The translations under genes and the position numbers were made by a program. DNA of 64,000 nt, from contig JAODUP010000356.1 of assembly GCA_025642065.1 (NCBI GenBank), positions 688,421-752,420 of the forward strand. Direction: 5' to 3'. The stretch comes from Paralvinella palmiformis. Lineage: Eukaryota > Annelida > Polychaeta > Terebellida > Alvinellidae. Under the pieces are notes generated by a model. That model saw nothing but the letters and a program-made list of their open reading frames with translations, had not been told where the DNA came from and made no database searches. Positions within the stretch are counted from its first letter, which is position 1. Each line of letters starts with the position of its first letter. This document shows positions 23,063 through 34,765 of the stretch, piece after piece.

Positions 23063-24490
23063 CTAAATATTCACCGTCACCTTCCGGTTCATGATGGCCT
23101 TGCCCAGGAAGTACAGCTCTATGTCCTCCAACGACTTGCCCTTGGTCTCTGGAACGAGTCGCCAGACGAATGCCATGCCCAGAGCGCAGCAGAAGCTGTA
23201 CAGCCAGAAGACACCGTGCTGTCCAAGCATCGACTGCAGCGTCGAAAATTCCTTAGTGACGAAGAATGCGAAGCACCAGTTAGAAACGGACGCGACGGCC
23301 GTGGCCGATCCTCGTGCCTTCACCGGAAAGATCTCGGACATGATGAGCATCGGTATCGGTCCCCAGCCGACCGAAAAGGCGACGACGTACACTATCAGGC
23401 TTGCGAGAGCCAACCAGCTCAGGTTCGACGCTGTAGCCGGCGATAGCTGCATCTGATGATAATAATAGCCCATCGTGAAACAGGTGAGTGTCATGCCGAG
23501 CCCGGATATGAAAAGCAGCAGTCGGCGGCCGGCACGGTCCATGAAAGCACACGCCACCAATGTGCCGACCACCTGGACGGCGCCCACCGCAACCGTGGCC
23601 AGATTGCCGGACTCCTTGTAGCCGGCACTCTGGAATATGGACACGGTGTAGAACATGACGACGTTAATGCCGGACAGCTGCTGGAAGATCATTAGCCCTA
23701 TGGACACCCTGAGCGGCAGGTACAGTTCCTGCTTGCAGAAGTCCCTCCACGACACCTGCTCGGCGTCCGCATCCAGGCTCTCTTCCATATCGCGACACTC
23801 GTCCTCCACATCGGCGCCGACTCCTCTCAGCCAACTCAATGCCCTGACGGCTTCCTGCTTCCGTCCCCGCGCCAGATAGTACCTCGGCGTATCGGTGAGC
23901 TTTAGCGTCATGACCAGAGCGCAGAGCGGTATACAGAAGGCGATGAAGGCGAGGCTTCTCCACCCGACGGCCATCCCGGCCACGTAGACCAACAGGATGC
24001 CGGCGGTTATCGAGAGCTGGACGCCAGATCCGAGCATGCCGCGCAGCTCCTTCGTCGACGTTTCGGCGACGTACATCGGGCAACAGACGGTCGCCATCCC
24101 GCAGCCGAGCCCCGTCAACATCCGGCCGAGACACAACATCCCGATGTCGCCGCACACCATGATCATACTCCAGCCGACCAGGTACGGCAGGGCCGTCATC
24201 ATCAGCGCGCCCTTGCGTCCAGCACGCTCCACCAGCCAGCCGGCAAGCGGGCAACCGATCATTCCCCCGATCGTCGCCAACGAGCCGAACCAAGACGCCG
24301 AATTCTCGTCCAGTGGACCGCCACTGGCCGTCATCTGCGGCAGGGCCGGAGAACTGTACCCGATCACGAACCCGAACGACACCGTAGCCATGTAGCTACA
24401 GCTACTGGCGTAATAAAGATTCCTGTTGGACATTTTCTGGCTGGCGTAAGTTCTACTCGGCTGTCTGTCTCCTAAGTTGTAACGCTTCAT
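23063..24490 (-). CDS. MFS facilitative sugar transporter (Tret1 / GLUT8-like)
   Basis: One open frame of 475 residues, the usual length for the sugar porter family, with about twelve hydrophobic segments. Family signatures appear in order: GRKG (91-94), PMYVAETSTKELRG (138-151), TDTPRYYL (199-206), QQLSGIN (270-276), DRAGRR (318-323), GWGPIPMLIMSEIFP (375-389) and PETKGKSLEDIE (447-458). The GWGPIP motif and short N-terminus fit class III GLUTs and insect trehalose transporters; the sugar carried cannot be told. It should act in the plasma or an internal membrane. The minus strand has a strong splice acceptor (ttttcatttcag) four bases before the ATG, so a 5' UTR exon probably exists upstream. 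The whole coding region is one exon and markedly GC-richer than its surroundings, unlike the other genes here, which suggests a retrogene or unusual codon selection. Confidence 0.95.
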   Translation of the reverse strand: MKRYNLGDRQPSRTYASQKMSNRNLYYASSCSYMATVSFGFVIGYSSPALPQMTASGGPLDENSASWFGSLATIGGMIGCPLAGWLVERAGRKGALMMTALPYLVGWSMIMVCGDIGMLCLGRMLTGLGCGMATVCCPMYVAETSTKELRGMLGSGVQLSITAGILLVYVAGMAVGWRSLAFIAFCIPLCALVMTLKLTDTPRYYLARGRKQEAVRALSWLRGVGADVEDECRDMEESLDADAEQVSWRDFCKQELYLPLRVSIGLMIFQQLSGINVVMFYTVSIFQSAGYKESGNLATVAVGAVQVVGTLVACAFMDRAGRRLLLFISGLGMTLTCFTMGYYYHQMQLSPATASNLSWLALASLIVYVVAFSVGWGPIPMLIMSEIFPVKARGSATAVASVSNWCFAFFVTKEFSTLQSMLGQHGVFWLYSFCCALGMAFVWRLVPETKGKSLEDIELYFLGKAIMNRKVTVNI

Positions 24491-25554
24491 TCTACTGAAA
24501 TGAAAAGCCGTTTAATTAGAAACAGCTGACACCGTCACGGCGACCAATCAATATGTTTATAGCCCAAATAGTAATATAATACATTCGTTTGATTGTGCAC
24601 GGATCAATACTTGGGATGAAACCGTTCGGTTGTTCTATTGCTAACCAAATGCATGAGTCACCTTTCAGTCTATAGCAATACACAGTGGCTAGCAAAAATG
24701 TTTAAGCGTATTCCTAAGTTGTTCTGTTGGTAAAGGCACAGGTCAAGAGAGCACCCTCGGGAACACCAGGTCATCTCGGATAAAATCTTGACAGTAACCC
24801 GTCACGTGAAAAATGTTGCACACGGTTAGACAATGCAATTACTAAGCTATGGATTAAACACAAGTCAGTAATAGATCTATCATAACTGAAACCATACACA
24901 CATCGCCGTAGAATGAGCATATTTTCATAATAGTGGGTCATGACATAAACACATACAATTATGTCACTTAAACTATTTAGGAGTACAGGGAGTTACAGCA
25001 CCATGTCCAGACACTTTTGTACTCAAACATACTACACTGTTTAATATCAAGTTTTTTTCCTGTCAATAAACCTATAGATATCATATCTGGATAATTCACC
25101 AAATGAGAGAATAAACAAATATTTCACCAGCTCTAGATTACTTTGGGACAAATGCCTTCGAATTATTGCAGGCAATCTGTAACGTATTTGTATTAGTTTT
25201 TTTGTGGCAATAAACCTCGGATAAACACAATATAAACTAACACGATGTGTTTTAAACTGCATACGTTTGGTTTTGGAACATTTATTCAGATGTTGTATTT
25301 ACAAATAACTAAATATTTAGTTTCTGTAAAAGTTTACATAATTTTATATGGGAATTTTAATTTATATTCCTATAATATTTTTTAAATATGCAGCAGACAA
25401 GATTGTTCTAAGTATGTAGAAACCCTATTATAACTAATATCTTTAGACGGAATTACTATAAATTATTATCGAATCTAATTATGCTATGATTAAGACCAAC
25501 TTTGTGATCTGATAATGTTAATAGAAAAAGAAATAATAATTTGTACTTCATTAC

Positions 25555-25672
25555 TGACAATGTCGAGGGGCAATTTCCTGAGGAAACATCCTACAAACCC
25601 AGGTACGAGTCAGATTCGAACTCACAACCTGCAGTGCACTGATCTAACCATTGTGCTATCAAAATGCCCCAT
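25555..25672 (-). mobile_element. tRNA-derived SINE, family C
   Basis: On the minus strand: gatagcacaatggttagatc (A box region), then gtgagttcgaatctgac (B box), with a downstream tttcctgaggaaac-type body phrase (plus strand) shared with family C. It lacks a clear target-site duplication. Confidence 0.7.
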
Positions 25673-25894
25673 GATTTGTTATGGAATCAATTATAAACTT
25701 GCCAGAATAACACGAAGTCGAGACAAATCGATATTGTTTCACAGACATATTGTTAATTTTACTGCTGCTCATTAAGGCTAAAGCTAACTGCATATATCTG
25801 ACATAGTCAACTATAAAACCGTTCTGTAATATGTAATCACAGGTCATCATTATTATAACAAGCTGTCTTTCCAGCTGGGAAAAATATATGACTA

Positions 25895-26195
25895 GGATGA
25901 GCTGTGATGGCACAGTTAGTTAGGGAGTAGGACTCATAACCAAAGGGTCCAAGCTCTGGAGCTTCAATGTTGTCGTGTCGTATGAGAACCTGACAGGATG
26001 TGATGGCTATGTGCCTGAGTAATGGTATCGGCCTATAGTGGCATATTGGGTTTCATGCTCCCCAGGTGTCGAGGTCTGTGCTGGATTGAAGCGGGTCCAG
26101 TTGGGGATAAAAATATTGTAAAGATACCCCCATAACAGCACAGCTGAATGCAGTGCTATATAAATCAAAACATCATTATTATCATTCAGTGAAAA
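25895..26195 (+). mobile_element. Second type of tRNA-like SINE with TATTATT-type tail
   Basis: The head gatgagctgtgatggcacag followed by ttagttagggagtaggactc resembles a degenerate A-box region. The 3' end is cagtgctatataaatcaaaa followed by an att-rich tail. Tails of this kind (a ...gctatataaat phrase followed by att repeats) are common on invertebrate SINEs. B box is weak. Confidence 0.5.
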
Positions 26196-27839
26196 GTATA
26201 GGTCTGGATAAAGTGGGACTACCAATCATGGGAACAATTCCATTATTTGAATGATGGACAATTCCATAATTGCAATTGGGTGTATTATACTTAGGATATA
26301 TGTCCAAGGAGTGACTTCTTAGGAGCACACACAATAAAGACAGCTATATGTGGGGTTCAAACCAACAATCTAGAGGTTTGCAATGCAACACTACAACCAC
26401 TTTATTATTGTAGCTATATTATTGGGAAGTTACTCCACAAAATAATTTCACATCCGACTTATTTTTGGCATTTCTTACATAAGTCGGTTTTACGTTTGTG
26501 TGTGTGTGAATAGAAGTGTTTATGTGTGTTCTATACATTCTGTACACGTCAAACAGATTTATGATGAATCAAATCAATATCCCGTATTTTTTCTACATCA
26601 ATCAATGATTCAAAATATACAAATTATTACATTAAAATGATTTTATTTATAACTGGAACTCATCAATCTGATTTGACCTCATGCCTGGGTAGATGAAAAT
26701 ATCACTAATGTCACTGACTTAATACTCATACAATGAGAAATGGAGCTATTTTTATCAGGTGCTCCATCAACAGTGTTAAATTAAATGTTGTACTGATTCA
26801 CCCATCATCGTGTTTAGAGAGTCACCTTCCATGAACTTATAATACTATTTCATTGTTGGTAGATCTAGTTAAACACAGACTTATCTTCTTGATATGCAAC
26901 TCTACCATTAAGACAGATCAGATTAATATGCTTTGCTAATCTTAACATTCTAATACATAGTTCCACTATAACACACCATATGTGAACATATATTCACCAC
27001 AATCCAACCTTGGCTGCTTTTGGATCTGGTTATGAAAAAATACTATTCCATATTGGTCCGCATTCACTTCTCAAAGGGAATTATGGACCCTCAATTATTA
27101 GAAAATTATACAATAGATAACAATTATTATCTGAAGATAAATGAAAAAGGTTATTTAAAGATTATCTGTACATTAAGGCAGATATATGACCCTTTAGGGA
27201 AATCAGTAAAGGTCAGATTACGAAAATATTTGACTTGTAAACTTTTCATCCTATTTCATAACTCCTGAAAATGATATTCATCAGAGCCAATAATACTGAA
27301 TTAGCTCAGAGCCAAATTAATTGAGATCAGGTAGTAAATATATACGTTTTACCAGAATGATCCATCACCTTTACTACATGGTGAATAGCTCAATAGACAG
27401 CAGTGTTTAAGCAGAGCTTATTAAACCTAAAAATGGTCATTTCAGCATTCACTGATGAAAACAAAAGGCTCAAGTTTCATTACCGATCTGCAACTGTTTT
27501 ATTTTAACAAAATGTATTTCAGTACTTCTTGTTATGAAATTATTTAAAAAAAATATACAAATAATAAAGATTAAACCTGAACAATTTCAGCCACCCCCAG
27601 AAACTGGACATGGTTAACTCGATGCGTACATATTTATTTTACATGAGGTTAGATTCCTGTATTTTTTTATGCTGCAAAGTATAGTTTATCACTCTACCAT
27701 TGTTTCAATGTCCAGTAACAACTGGACGTCCTAAGTAGTTGGACTTTGTGTGATTTTGTCAAATATCTACCATTTCCACTCATTGTGATGTAAACCAGAG
27801 ATCTACTGCCTCTTCCGAGTTGAACTGTCTCTACCACTT

Positions 27840-27923
27840 AACAATATTTAATGTTTTATTTCAACTAAACTATAGCACATTATAAATTAGTCTTCAGTTA
27901 ATGCCTGTTTTACAATAATTTTC
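27840..27923 (+). repeat. 84-bp direct repeat, left copy, flanking the SmD3 retrocopy
   Basis: It matches 28623-28706 over 84 bases with four differences and no gaps by eye. The left copy ends where the retrocopy leader begins. Interpreted as an unusually long target-site duplication. Confidence 0.9.
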
Positions 27924-28622
27924 GTGGAATACGTATATCGTTATTAACCAGGAATACCATAATGTCTATAGGTGTTCCTATTAAAGTTCTTCACGAAGCG
28001 GAGGGTCATGTTGTGACCCTTGAAACTAGCACCGGTGAGACATACAGGGGAAAACTCCTGGAAGCTGAAGATAACATGAACTGCCTGATGTGTGACATAA
28101 CTTGTACCTACAGTAGTCCAGCTAGAAAATGTCTTTATAAGAGATAGCAAAATTCACTTTCTCATTCTGCCGGACATGCTTAAAAATGCCCTGATGTTCA
28201 AGAAGGTTCAAGGAAAGGGGTGGGTGCAGGTCGGCTATTTTGCATGCTCAAGCAGCAAAGGTTCAGGTAGTAATGGAGGAGGTCACAGGGAAACGTGTTC
28301 CAACGGAGACACTGATAATTAGCCAGTCAAGTGTACACAAACATAAAAGTACTTGCTGTATCCAAAGACCCACTCGGAGTTGGCTCTCGCATCCCATGCA
28401 ATACAGCTGTGAAGATATTATCCCCCATAAAATACCTAGTGTGATTTGTGTACTTCAACTACTTGCATGTTACTCGTATCATAAATCATCACATTTATTG
28501 CATTGCATGTTCATAACAAGCAAGAATAATTGTTCATTTGACATGAAGAACATAAACTGTTTTTAATGGTACAAAATAGTTTCACTTTAAATAAATCATT
28601 GTTTCAGAAGAAGAAGAAAAAA
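27924..28622 (+). pseudogene. SNRPD3: Processed pseudogene of small nuclear ribonucleoprotein Sm D3
   Basis: The frame from ATG 27962 begins [16 protein letters not shown] and includes [17 protein letters not shown], which is Sm D3 (a core component of spliceosomal snRNPs). The protein breaks after about 49 matching residues: a small deletion after the CTYS codons shifts frame. The match then resumes in another frame ([23 protein letters not shown]) until it decays in the Gly-rich tail. There are no introns. An AATAAA at 28590-28595 is followed about 12 bases later by a purine-rich A tail (28607-28622). Long direct repeats flank the unit. All this marks a reverse-transcribed mRNA copy. It cannot make full-length Sm D3; the intact parent gene is presumably elsewhere. 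Confidence 0.93.
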
Positions 28623-28706
28623 AACAATATTTAATGTTATATTCCAACTAAACTATAGCATATTATAAATTAGACTTCAGTTAATGCCTGTTTTACAATA
28701 ATTTTC
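28623..28706 (+). repeat. 84-bp direct repeat, right copy, flanking the SmD3 retrocopy
   Basis: It starts immediately after the A tail of the retrocopy and matches 27840-27923 with four differences. Confidence 0.9.
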
Positions 28707-28871
28707 AAAGGTTTTCATTGAGTAGTTGAAAAGTAACAGAAATATAGCACGATTGACATTATTTGGACACCTGATTTAAAATAAGATATGACAACGACAG
28801 AGTGTTTTTTTTAAATCTTTCTTTCTTTTAGTCCTATAATTATTTTGTAAAGTCGAGTTGATTTGTTTTTT

Positions 28872-29025
28872 AGCCTCGACACTGGCCACCCCTGAGGGAA
28901 ACATGGCTACGGTGCAGTTCGCTCGGGACACATCCCACACATACAACTACGAGCTGGTTCTGAACACACAAACTGCGGGTATCCAGTACAGTGCTCTAAC
29001 CACAGCACCACTGGAGCATCCTTGT
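28872..29025 (-). mobile_element. tRNA-derived SINE, family C
   Basis: On the minus strand the head reads agtggtgctgtggttagagc, with a degraded B box (gtgttcagaacc). The plus-strand body gcctcgacactggccacccc matches gcctcaatactggtcacac at 44927. Confidence 0.7.
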
Positions 29026-31198
29026 TTTGCATAGAATTAAAACTGGATCTGTTATGTGATAAATTTCATTATTTATTCTGGTGTTCTTGTGGTCGTCAAT
29101 TTATATGCTGCCCTGCTAACAATAAAAAAATGGACTGTACACTCTAGGATTAATTCTAATTAATGTGTTAGCATGATCAGTGACATTTATCCGTGCCATC
29201 TTTTAAAAAGAAAACAAATCGGTATCCAAAAACTATCTTGAGTGAATAAATACTCACCAAGAGCCAATATTCAAATGATATAGACACCAGTTCACTTTCC
29301 CTTATTTCCATCAACGCTATGTGTTTGGACAGTTTTCATGCCGACAGAAATTTGATAATGTGTTAAGTTTCTAAAAACTATCCAGGTTAAATCAGTGCAC
29401 TCAACCAACTGAGGGCTTGATCATTCGATGATGAACTTTGCACTGAACCTGGACTATGAGTTTACCCAATCTCTGTACTAGGTGTGTCATTGAGCTCGAT
29501 TTTTTGAAGGATACTGCATCCTTTTCAATTGCAGCCCTAAACGTCGTCTATTTTACATTGCCTCGTCGCCTATTTTATCAGCAGAAAATCGCCGACTACT
29601 TTGGTTTTGCCGAAAAAGTGGCCTAGAATGCACCAAATATTCCCTACTTTTTCAGGTGAGATCCCCTCTTCCAATGGAGAAGGGCCACTACTGTGTTAGT
29701 GTGACTACCACTACCTGACAGCCACCCCTTCGCTACCCCCCCCCCACCTCTCTCCATCAATGCCACAGCAATGGCGTTGCATTTTTTACATGCCACCACA
29801 GGGGAGCTCCTGACCTGTCTACCTTTTGTAAGGGATAATTCTCCCTTGAAAAAATAGATGATTTTACTTCAATTACAGAAGTTAATTAATTTATATTAAA
29901 TGTACGATGCTAAATGTTATCTGCCTCTGTGTGTGTCTTTGTGTGACATTCAACTTCCAAAAATATAGCCACCAGGACACTTGAGTAGGAATATAAGGCC
30001 TATATATCTATCAGTTGTTTTAGCCTTCATTGTAGTGTATTCAGTTACAGCTGGCACCTGTTTCATTGATTCACCTTTACATTTAAGCTGCTGGACAAAC
30101 ATGCACAAACATAACTTGCAGATTACTGATCCTATCGATCCTTTGCAGATGAAATCACTTTCACTGGGCAACCATTATAGAATCATGGTATGATGCTTAT
30201 CAGCTGTAAGGAGATCGGCGGAGATAAATCCTACAGGAATAGAGGTTGATTAAATTTGAAACAAAGATAATCCACACCTAAGGATCTATAATCCCGACAT
30301 ACACCCTATTGCTTTTAACCATAAATGAGGACAATTGGGAGGATGTCTCAGTTAGTGCAGTTGGAGCTGAAATATCACTCAGAGAATTATTCAGGAAAGT
30401 AATGTGCAGTGCAGTGACTTTACCCGGTACTGGACAAGGCAAATATATCTTTACAACACAGTTAAATATTATATGTATATATTCAATGATAAATGTATCA
30501 CCAATCTATTTTTAAGATCATTATGATCCAGGTAGATCCCAGGTAATTTATATATTAATATCGTCGGAGAAGAGAAATAATACAGGACAGCGAGTGAGAT
30601 GTTCATTTCCCATCTTATATACAAATTAGCTATAGCTTTCAACTGTAAGTGCATTCTGTGAACTATTAGTCTGACAGTTTGGGATTTGCCTGTCCAGTAA
30701 GCATATGCACGCACAAGCTGGGTATATAAAGCACCTGGAGATAGACATCTTTCAGCCTGACTGATGATAGCTACAAATGAAGGTGTGTTTTATAAAATGG
30801 CACAATCAGTATAAATGGGAAGATGAAGTACAATTTATGCTAACTAGCAGACAAGACTACTGTGTGTCACAGAACAATGAATCTTTGGCCACAGTAGTGG
30901 CAGATACCCCCCAAAAAAAAAACTTGTTCAAGTTAATTGCAATATCAGACAATCATACACATGGTTGTATAGATATTAGAGGAAACATCCATCTTCAAAT
31001 GCTTATATCACTTCACACGCACCAACAATTAATACACACACATATATGCTACTGTGGGTCTAGGCATAAACATATCTGCTTCGCTGATTAACAGTACATT
31101 GTAGATTAATTTCAGCAATACGTATTGATCATCACATGGTAATTATTTCATGACTTCCACCTGTGGAAGACTAGACCATGTAGATAGGGTGTGCAGTA
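29026..31198. other. Intergenic, includes dispersed repeat E copy 2
   Basis: The segment 29425-29495 is the inverted counterpart of 11060-11130. A run of ten or so C residues is at about 29738. No gene is supported. Confidence 0.45.
29425..29495 (+). repeat. Dispersed repeat E, copy 2
   Basis: It shares gatgaactttgcac, acctggactatgagttt and ctgtactag, in order, with the reverse complement of 11060-11130. Confidence 0.7.
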
Positions 31199-31992
31199 AT
31201 TTCGGGACAAGATCGAACTGGGACAAGACCAAACTGGAACTACTATTATATTTACCACATAAAACAACGTTAATAAACCTTGATATACAAGAAAACATGT
31301 AAGTTATGCAAAACTTTCTATATTAAATAATTTTTCACGAGTTTTAACACCTCTAGACAATACATTTCTATTCTGTTTTATACCACATCTGATGTGACAC
31401 TACCTCTGGCAACCAACACATTCCAGGGCTTTGCTATTTCTATCCACTCCCCGCGTACATATAAGACATGGATTACTCATCTTACAGGTATAATTTTCAC
31501 CACAATGCTGTTTTCAATGTGAATAACTTGTACTTGTTGAAGTTTGGGGCAGAGACCCCTGGCCTATTGGGCACAGCCATAATCATCATAATGTGAATAA
31601 AATCTGAAGCTGTGTTTATATAGTTTGAATACGTGATTTTCTCCGTTTAGTTAATGTATATTTAATTGAAGCCATTTGATATTCGATACAAACAAGTATA
31701 TCTAATGAGTAATTGCCCCAGCTATCTTTTATTTAAGACACCCAAATGAAGTGTTGTGATCAATTCAAACACAAGTACATCCAATTACGAATTAGACTTA
31801 CTCGCAATTATAGGGATTTCATTATTAGGAATGTTTTATCACGTACGTTATGTTTCTTTATTTATGGAGGTGTTCAAACCCATGAAAAACTATTTTATAC
31901 AGAAAGTTACATAACTTACAACTTTGCTCATATATCAACATTATTTTTTGTGGGAAATATAATGGCAGTCCGTTTTTGTCTTGTCCCGAAAT
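31199..31992. mobile_element. Non-autonomous TIR element (794 bp)
   Basis: Perfect 13-bp terminal inverted repeats: atttcgggacaag (31199-31211) and cttgtcccgaaat (31980-31992). Just inside the left end the phrase gggacaag is repeated, as in elements with subterminal transposase sites. No transposase is encoded. Confidence 0.7.
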
Positions 31993-33054
31993 GACCTGTA
32001 TTAGTAGATAGACACAGGTGTTGCTGAATAATAATAAACACTAATACTACTATGATAATGATGACGATGAATGTCACAATACACTTGTGCAGTTAGCAAT
32101 TGGATAACACAATAAACTACAAAGCTCCTGCGGAGTGGGCCCAAACCAATAGGGTTATGGACTATTCGCCCTCGATATAAAAAGACTATTCGCCCTTTAT
32201 TGTTATTCACCCCTTAATAATTCGTCCTTGTTATATAATATAATTATATATTTATACTCACACTGTGTGAAACGAACTTGTAGCCTTACTGGATCTGCAA
32301 GTCTAGTAAAATATTTTAACACTAGACCTGATGTATTGACACTAGACCGAGTGAGCGGAAAAGTTACGAAGATCAGACCTCCATGAAAATTAAACAAATA
32401 TCAATCAAATAGTCACTTTTTGCACTTTGAGCATAAAAATAGAGAAAAAAACAACATTAATTTAAATTTCAAAACTTAATTTACGTCAGCAGGTAATCCA
32501 TCATAATAATGCAGGCATAACCGGTTGTAATTATCCGCAGTTTTTGTAAAATTTCATCCTCTGTCATTTCATATCCCAATCCATCATTATCACCATTGTC
32601 ATCACCTATTTCAAAGTTTAGGATTACATCCTCCTCTTCCTGATCTTCAACTTTCACCGTGTGTCTCCTCTGCCTTTTCCTCAGATCCAATTACCTGTTC
32701 CTCTACACTCTTACTTTGTACTTCATTATCTCTCCATAAATTCACCATCAGCCACTGATAATTCAACTGTCTGAAGTCTAGCCCTCTTTAATTTTGGCTC
32801 ACTATCCATGAATCCAGGGTCTCCTTTTACGTTTGCTGTCCTTTAACCTCTTGGATTGCAGGATCTGGGTCATACTTATCAACAGCTGGACCTGTCAGCT
32901 GAATGGTCATCTGATCATTCAGTGCTGTATTTTAAAATCAGTTAATAGATTAATCAACTGATAAAGAAACTGGAATAACCCTCTTACATGTCTGATCTTA
33001 GATTGGCAAATTATATTATAAGTAGATCTAATCCATAAATAAACAAAAAAACTA

Positions 33055-33246
33055 AATGTAATTAATAATGTATGGTTCATATTTATGTTGGCCTGCTTCA
33101 ACTTGCCTTCCATCAAAATGAGACTTTATCATGTCCCATTCTGTCAAAGTATCATCAATCTTAACATCACTGTTTTCACATATGTCCTTGAAGTGGGTTG
33201 TAATAACCTCAACTGTTTCCAAAATCAATCCTATCATTGTTGTCAT
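33055..33246 (-). pseudogene. Possible hAT (ZNF862-like) transposase fragment
   Basis: A minus-strand frame contains the pattern HFKDICENSDVKIDDTLTEW, which resembles the region before the C-terminal dimerisation segment of ZNF862-like hAT proteins. It is short and isolated inside the TIR element at 32158-34224. Identification is from memory of the family pattern only. Confidence 0.35.
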
Positions 33247-33780
33247 GCGATGGCCTAACAGTAAAATCTGCTATTCTTGTGGCTTCCACAACTCCCTATT
33301 TGATGTCAGCAAACCCGACTTTAAATGCACATATTATTTTCTTTGTGTGAAGTACATCGATTTAAAAAGTGTAAAAACATTTTAAATGTCATAATTTTAA
33401 TATGCGGATAATGGTACACATACACGCTTATGCTTTAATCACAACACGTGCCTGTGTAAGCCAGCTTTACCAAACATGGAGTCAGTTACTCGTTTTACAC
33501 AATAGATCTGTGGTCAGGATATTGAAGAGTAATAACTTTCAGCAATTTAGTTTGCATGAAAAACCGGACTTATCAGCAGCTTTTTAAATTGATCTGATTC
33601 ATTTGGCAACATTTCAGTATAGTATCAAAAAGATGAACATAATGCTTGCATATGCACGTAGGTATAAGTGAAATATCTTACCTGTTATTCAGTGTGATTT
33701 GAAAGTTCATTTGTGCTTCACTTTAAAGAAAATTCTGCTTGAGATATAAATATAGTTGATGGTTTGTCAACTTTAAATTT

Positions 33781-33782
<2 letters not shown>

Positions 33783-33817
<35 letters not shown>
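33783..33817. repeat. (AT)n microsatellite
   Basis: Pure AT run inside the element at 32158-34224. Confidence 0.9.
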
Positions 33818-33819
<2 letters not shown>

Positions 33820-34254
33820 AGCTCGTTAACTTGCTCCACCAAGAGGTCAGCTTAGAGGATTGAGTGCCGACAAAAATTTGAAGCAGGTATAACGAGTAAA
33901 ATACATAAATTAGCAGACAAAGATCTTTGCATTATGGGATGCTTATGTAGTGAACAAATTGGATGGCAAGGAGCTGCTCTGTGAGATCAGCAAAACCTAT
34001 ATACATGCACATGGATGTAAACTGTTGCTGTATATTAGTATATATATATTGCTGGTTTTGTCTATCTATGGTCGTTTTTTATTTGGTAATAAGTTTATTT
34101 TAACTATTTTATATTAAATTAAGAGTAGCTAAATAAATCGAGGATGATGGTTCCCTAGGACGAATATAAAATGGGGCAAAACTAACTGATGGGCAAACCA
34201 AAAAAAACGAGGGCGAATAGTCCAGTTCCCAAACCAATGGCGATGTACTGACCC

Positions 34255-34765
34255 GTTTTGCAACCCTGCCATTTTAAAATGGGACCTTCCTGTTTCACAA
34301 CTGCATAATTCAGCACAGCATCAGATCTTGATAAATTTGATTATGCACCATTTTGTAAAATATGAATTTATTATTTCTGTAGGTGTTTGCATGCATTTAT
34401 ATAAGTAGATATCATGAAAAAAGTATATTTTTTAAGTTGTTGAATCAGTCTGCTTCCCCTTTCCTAATGGGGTGGGCAGTTTCCAAATGGGAAGAGGACT
34501 GTTTCAACAACTTCAAATAATTTACTGTTTTCAGAATTTATTTGGTCATATATCTATATATAGGTCTATATAATTTATACTCAATTTAATTTTCACAACA
34601 ACATATCATTTTGCTAGATAATTAGCCAATAATACAGAAAATTTAGAAATAACAGTGCAACATTTCATTGCCACATGGTTGTTAAAGGGGCAGGCATTCT
34701 TAAAACCATAGCGGCTGTGAAATGGGATGTTCCCGTTTTGAAAAGGTACTGGTTGTCAAGATGGG
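34255..34765 (+). mobile_element. MITE-like element, family D, copy 2
   Basis: Left end cccgttttgcaaccctgcc with a ccattttaaaatggga hairpin; right end gtgaaatgggatgttcccgt, followed by ggttgtcaa. The interior shares gcaccattttg..aaaatatgaattta, gggaagaggactgtttc and ataatttactgttttcagaa with copy 3. Confidence 0.8.

Larger units (their letters stand above)
24491..27839. other. Intergenic, SINE-containing
   Basis: No gene is supported. It should hold the promoter and first exon of the minus-strand transporter, but I could not place them. SINE-like segments are at 25555-25672 and 25895-26195, and a weak tRNA-like head at about 26290-26400. Confidence 0.4.
32158..34224. mobile_element. TIR-bounded element (2,067 bp) with decayed contents
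   Basis: A 17-bp perfect inverted repeat bounds it: tggactattcgccctcg (32158-32174) and its complement (34208-34224). Inside the left end the phrase actattcgccc occurs a second time (32188-32198). Just outside, cccaaaccaat appears on both sides (32140-32150 and 34228-34238) in direct orientation. The minus strand holds a short acidic frame (32481-32690) and a hAT-like scrap (33055-33246). No intact transposase. Confidence 0.65.

Noticed and set aside
23054..24395. Several long open frames on both strands overlapping the sugar transporter
   Set aside because: High GC content makes stop codons rare in all frames; only the 475-residue minus frame has transporter motifs.
28240..28566. 108-residue plus-strand frame in the 3' half of the SmD3 retrocopy
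   Set aside because: It is composed of frameshifted SmD3 3' coding and UTR sequence.
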